Part shown: positions 33,006 to 35,841 of the stretch, piece after piece
How positions within the stretch are numbered: the first letter of the stretch is position 1
How the letters are laid out: the number at the start of each line of letters is the position of its first letter
NCBI GenBank assembly: GCA_905620445.1
Contig: CAJQTP010000046.1
Coordinates: 1 to 35,841 of the forward strand
Length of the DNA stretch: 35,841 bases
Source of the DNA: an uncultured Candidatus Thioglobus sp.
GTDB taxonomy: Bacteria > Pseudomonadota > Gammaproteobacteria > PS1 > Pseudothioglobaceae
Reading direction: 5' to 3'
Position numbers and translations under genes: made by a program
The notes under the pieces: model-generated
Database searches by the model: none
Told to the model about the DNA's origin: nothing
The model's input: the letters and a program-made list of their open reading frames with translations, nothing else

Positions 33006-34448
33006 ATGGATATTGAAAACCCAAAAATACCACCAAATTCAATTGACTCTGAGCAGTCAGTTCTCGGCGGTCTATTATTGCACAATGATTCTTGGGATAA
33101 CGTTGTTAACATAATTAGTTCTGATGATTTCTATCAAGCCTCTCACCGCATCATTTATGATGCAATAGTGATCCTTCTTGAGCACGACAAGCCTGCAGAC
33201 ATACTTACCGTCAAAGAGCAAGTTATCAAGACACACGACGAGGAGTCTATTGGAGGATTTGCTTACCTTGCTCAAATTGCGGAAAACACGCCAAGTGTCT
33301 CGAATATTGATGCTTATGCAAAGCATGTAAGAGAGCTTTCAATCTTTAGGCAACTAATCAAGATTGGAAGAGAACTGGCTGATACTGCTTTCCATCCAAA
33401 AGATATTGAAGTTAACAATTTACTAGACTTATCTGAAAGAAAAATCTTTGAAATTGCAGAACAAGTCAGTCGCAATAAGCAAGAAATTACAAATGTAAAA
33501 GACATTATCAAAGATGTTGTCAATCGCGTTCATGAAATGCAAGAAAAGAAAGGCTTTAAAGGAACTGAGACTGGGTTTTCTGAATTGGATAAATTAACAT
33601 CAGGACTTCAAAATGGCGATCTAATAATTATCGCAGGAAGGCCAAGTATGGGTAAAACAGCTTTATCAATGAATATTGTAGAGCATGTAGCAATTCATAA
33701 TTCAACGCCTGTTGCAGTTTTTAGTCTTGAGATGCCTACAGAGCAATTAGTGATAAGAATGATTTCATCATTTGGGCGCATAGATTCAAGTAAATTACGT
33801 GATGGAGACATGTCTGAAATTGACTGGAATAGCTTTAATCACGCAGTAAGAGCTTTTGAAGAAAATACAATTTTGATCGATGAAACACCTTCAATCACTC
33901 CAACTGAAATACGCGCAAAATGTAGAAGACTTAAAAGAAAATATCCAGATCTTGGTTTGATAATGGTAGATTACTTACAATTAATGACTGTGCATGGAAA
34001 ATCAGAAAATAGAGTTCAAGAGATCTCAGAAATTTCACGCTCATTAAAAGCTCTTGCTAAGGAAATTAATGTTCCAGTAATTGCGCTCTCTCAGCTTAAT
34101 CGAGGCGTAGAATCTCGCTCAAAAACTGGCAAAGGAAGAATACCTCAAATGGCTGATTTACGTGAATCAGGCTCAATTGAGCAAGATGCTGATATTATTG
34201 GATTTATATATCGTGATGAAGTTTATCATGACGACTCCTACACCAATCCAGAGGAAGTAGGGAAAGCTGATTTAAGAATTGCGAAACATAGAAATGGAGC
34301 AACGGGTAATATTAAACTAGCCTTTGTAGGACAATATTCTAAATTTGAAGATTTAGCTTTTGAAGATAGATTTCAGGGCGTTAGTGATGATCAAATGGAT
34401 GCGTCGTATGTTAAAAACATGTCAAATTTTGATCAAGGCGACTTCTAA
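33006..34448 (+). CDS. dnaB: Replicative DNA helicase DnaB
   Basis: 480-aa hexameric helicase of the replication fork. N-terminal domain (EQSVLGGLLLHNDSW ... ADILTVKEQV), linker, and RecA-like motor: Walker A IAGRPSMGKTALSMN (about residues 210-224), VFSLEMPTEQL, Walker B LIMVDYLQLMT, IALSQLNRGVESR and DLRESGSIEQDAD. Standard neighbour of rplI in gammaproteobacteria. No intein. It starts just after the rplI terminator with no Shine-Dalgarno. Confidence 0.98.
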   Translation: MDIENPKIPPNSIDSEQSVLGGLLLHNDSWDNVVNIISSDDFYQASHRIIYDAIVILLEHDKPADILTVKEQVIKTHDEESIGGFAYLAQIAENTPSVSNIDAYAKHVRELSIFRQLIKIGRELADTAFHPKDIEVNNLLDLSERKIFEIAEQVSRNKQEITNVKDIIKDVVNRVHEMQEKKGFKGTETGFSELDKLTSGLQNGDLIIIAGRPSMGKTALSMNIVEHVAIHNSTPVAVFSLEMPTEQLVIRMISSFGRIDSSKLRDGDMSEIDWNSFNHAVRAFEENTILIDETPSITPTEIRAKCRRLKRKYPDLGLIMVDYLQLMTVHGKSENRVQEISEISRSLKALAKEINVPVIALSQLNRGVESRSKTGKGRIPQMADLRESGSIEQDADIIGFIYRDEVYHDDSYTNPEEVGKADLRIAKHRNGATGNIKLAFVGQYSKFEDLAFEDRFQGVSDDQMDASYVKNMSNFDQGDF

Positions 34449-34485
34449 AGCTTCCGTAAAAAATAAATTTACCAATATAGTTTCC

Positions 34486-35187
34486 ATGACCAACTCCTTT
34501 ATTCAAATTAGCGATAGTCACATTGATGATGAAAAAAATGTATGGGGTACTGATTCTCAAAAAAATCTCAGCTCTGTAGTCAAAAGTATTGCTAGTAGAA
34601 ATTATAATGCACTAATAATTAGTGGAGACTTGACACATAATGGGACTTCATCATCCTACTCAATATTTAAAGAGATAGCCAAACCAATCAGCGCTAACCT
34701 TTCTGTTGTTCCTGGAAACCACGACAATAAGTTAAATTTATCTTCAGCATTCAGTCAAAATTATTTAACAAAACTTACAATTGCAGATTGGGAAATAATT
34801 TCAATGGACTCTGTTCAAGATAATAAGACTAGTGGTTTCTTGAGAAAAGATGAACTTAAACTATTAACTGAAAACATCCTATCTTCAACCAAAAAATTTA
34901 TTGTGCTTTGCCTTCATCACCCTCCAATTTCAATGGAAAGTAATTGGGATGATCAAAAATCCTTAGAAAATCCAGATGATTTTTTTAATACCCTAGATAA
35001 GTTCAGTAACATCAAAGCAGTTATTTGGGGCCATGCTCATCAAAGCTCTGAGTTTATCAGAAACGATGTAAAGCTCTTTTCATGTCCATCGACTTCTCTT
35101 CAATTTAATGGTCCAGAAATGATTGGTTATAACCACTACAATTTGAGTGATGAAGGCGAAATTAATTGTGAAACAGTATGGCTATGA
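34486..35187 (+). CDS. cpdA: 3',5'-cyclic-AMP phosphodiesterase CpdA-like
   Basis: 233-aa calcineurin-like metallophosphoesterase; the E. coli homologue hydrolyses cAMP. Start at the ATG at 34486 (MTNSFIQISDSHI); the open frame extends further upstream into dnaB but lacks homology there. Metal-binding motifs in order: ISDSHIDD, ISGDLTHNG, PGNHDN, LCLHHPP, WGHAHQSS. 37 bases after dnaB; overlaps the next gene by 4 bases (ATGA). Confidence 0.9.
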   Translation: MTNSFIQISDSHIDDEKNVWGTDSQKNLSSVVKSIASRNYNALIISGDLTHNGTSSSYSIFKEIAKPISANLSVVPGNHDNKLNLSSAFSQNYLTKLTIADWEIISMDSVQDNKTSGFLRKDELKLLTENILSSTKKFIVLCLHHPPISMESNWDDQKSLENPDDFFNTLDKFSNIKAVIWGHAHQSSEFIRNDVKLFSCPSTSLQFNGPEMIGYNHYNLSDEGEINCETVWL

Positions 35188-35648
35188 CAAACGATCAAAT
35201 ACTAAATAAATTAATTTATAACCAAAAAAAAGTAACTTACTCAAATATAGCTGATATTTTTGAGCTTAACTTTAAAAAAATTTCAAGGCTTATACCGCTT
35301 CTACCATCTATTAAGGATGACTTTGTTGGAATAAAAAAACCATCTAATGACCTGTTTTTACTTTGCCATGATAAAGCCCCTTATACAGGAACATATACAC
35401 TGACTCACAAGATTGAATCTCAAGAGAAAATTATTAATCGGCCAGATATTTGTTTCAAAATATATTTTGATGCAAGACTCTTAGAGGTTACCTCAATTTG
35501 CAAAGAAACAAGAATCAATGACTCTCATCCTTTAATTAATGACTGTAGTGATTTAGCCTTCCAATTAGAGCTTAACCTCTTCATGCTAAGGTGGCTAGAT
35601 TATTGTCTGGATAGGTACAATGGTGCACAATGGTCAAAAAGCAAATAA
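35184..35648 (+). CDS. DUF1249 (YqiB-like) protein
   Basis: 154 aa from the ATG at 35184, which overlaps the cpdA stop; an ATG at 35178 would add two residues. The family core is visible: FELNFKKISRLIP, TYTLTHKIESQ, RPDICFKIYFDARLLEVTSI and LNLFMLRWLDYCLD. E. coli yqiB also lies beside cpdA, on its other side, which supports the call. The first 30 residues look like an extra helical segment not found in YqiB. Function unknown. Confidence 0.82.
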   Translation: MTNDQILNKLIYNQKKVTYSNIADIFELNFKKISRLIPLLPSIKDDFVGIKKPSNDLFLLCHDKAPYTGTYTLTHKIESQEKIINRPDICFKIYFDARLLEVTSICKETRINDSHPLINDCSDLAFQLELNLFMLRWLDYCLDRYNGAQWSKSK

Positions 35649-35841
35649 AAACTGAAAGCACAAAATTAGTCATTGCAATCTCCTCAAGAGCATTGTTTAA
35701 TCTTGATCACTCCCATCAAATATTTAAAGATGAAGGTATTGAGGCTTACGCCAAACACCAACAAGAAAATGAGCAGGCAGTTCTTGAACCAGGTGTAGGG
35801 TTTACTTTGGTCAAAAAATTACTTAAATTAAACAGCAAAAA
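35630..35841 (+). CDS. Cytosolic 5'-nucleotidase (PF06189 type), 3' part beyond the window
   Basis: An open frame from the ATG at 35630 runs off the edge after 70 codons. The N-terminus TKLVIAISSRALFNLDHSHQ, EGIEAYAKHQ and GVGFTLVKKLLKLN match the start of bacterial cytosolic 5'-nucleotidases, which are about 300 residues long. It overlaps the DUF1249 gene by 19 bases in another frame, so the two are likely coupled. Confidence 0.82.
   Translation, partial: MVKKQIKTESTKLVIAISSRALFNLDHSHQIFKDEGIEAYAKHQQENEQAVLEPGVGFTLVKKLLKLNSK

Noticed and set aside
34360-34485. Upstream extension of cpdA overlapping dnaB
   Set aside because: The extension has no phosphoesterase homology and is a shadow of the dnaB 3' end.

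Overview
The window looks like a chromosomal piece of an AT-rich, streamlined marine-type gammaproteobacterium. The evidence is conserved gammaproteobacterial blocks: pheT-pheS-rplT-rpmI-infC-thrS with an AUU start on infC, rpsF-rpsR-rplI-dnaB, cpdA with a DUF1249 gene, ccm genes, and hupB/ppiD nearby. Genes are short and tightly packed, often overlapping. A SUP05/Thioglobus-like lineage is my guess from protein flavour; it is not proven from the sequence. No gene-free stretch exceeds 300 bases. I saw no rRNA, CRISPR, insertion sequence, integrase or phage gene.

Layout. 1-6.2 kb (minus): translation block, thrS to infC to rpmI to rplT to pheS to pheT, with pheT cut by the window edge. 6.3-15.7 kb (plus): accessory region with an MFS transporter, a large secreted alginate-lyase-like protein, an acyl-CoA/AMP ligase, a DUF1800/DUF1501 pair with a Tat signal, and a second secreted protein. 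Both secreted proteins end in the same module of about 85 residues, which I do not recognise. A 45-bp remnant of the recJ 3' end lies at the end of the first secreted gene, so this block was built by duplication or insertion next to recJ. 15.7-18.5 kb (minus): lspA, a DUF1566 protein and recJ. 18.6-19.4 kb (plus): fabI. 19.5-25.1 kb (minus): a cassette of three very small membrane proteins (62, 64 and 37 aa) after ppiD, a threonine-aldolase-like enzyme, a DoeB-like deacetylase and an envelope protein with a TolA-like C-terminus. 25.3-27.3 kb: a cupin (plus), a MATE transporter, tRNA-Asp and tRNA-Val (minus). 27.3-31.7 kb (minus): hupB and a seven-gene string cutC-mtgA-tsaB-ccmC-ccmD-ccmE-ccmG joined by short gaps or overlaps. 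31.7-35.8 kb (plus): rpsF-rpsR-rplI, dnaB, cpdA, a DUF1249 gene and a truncated 5'-nucleotidase gene.

How it fits together. Most of the window is housekeeping: aminoacyl-tRNA synthetases, ribosomal proteins, IF3, replicative helicase, RecJ, FabI, lipoprotein processing, periplasmic folding, cytochrome c maturation and tRNA modification. The least understood parts are the 7.5-15.7 kb secreted/Tat block, the three-small-protein cassette at 19.5-20.0 kb and the doeB-ltaE pair. Several genes without a Shine-Dalgarno have a good -10 hexamer only 6-9 bases before the ATG, which suggests leaderless or near-leaderless mRNAs.
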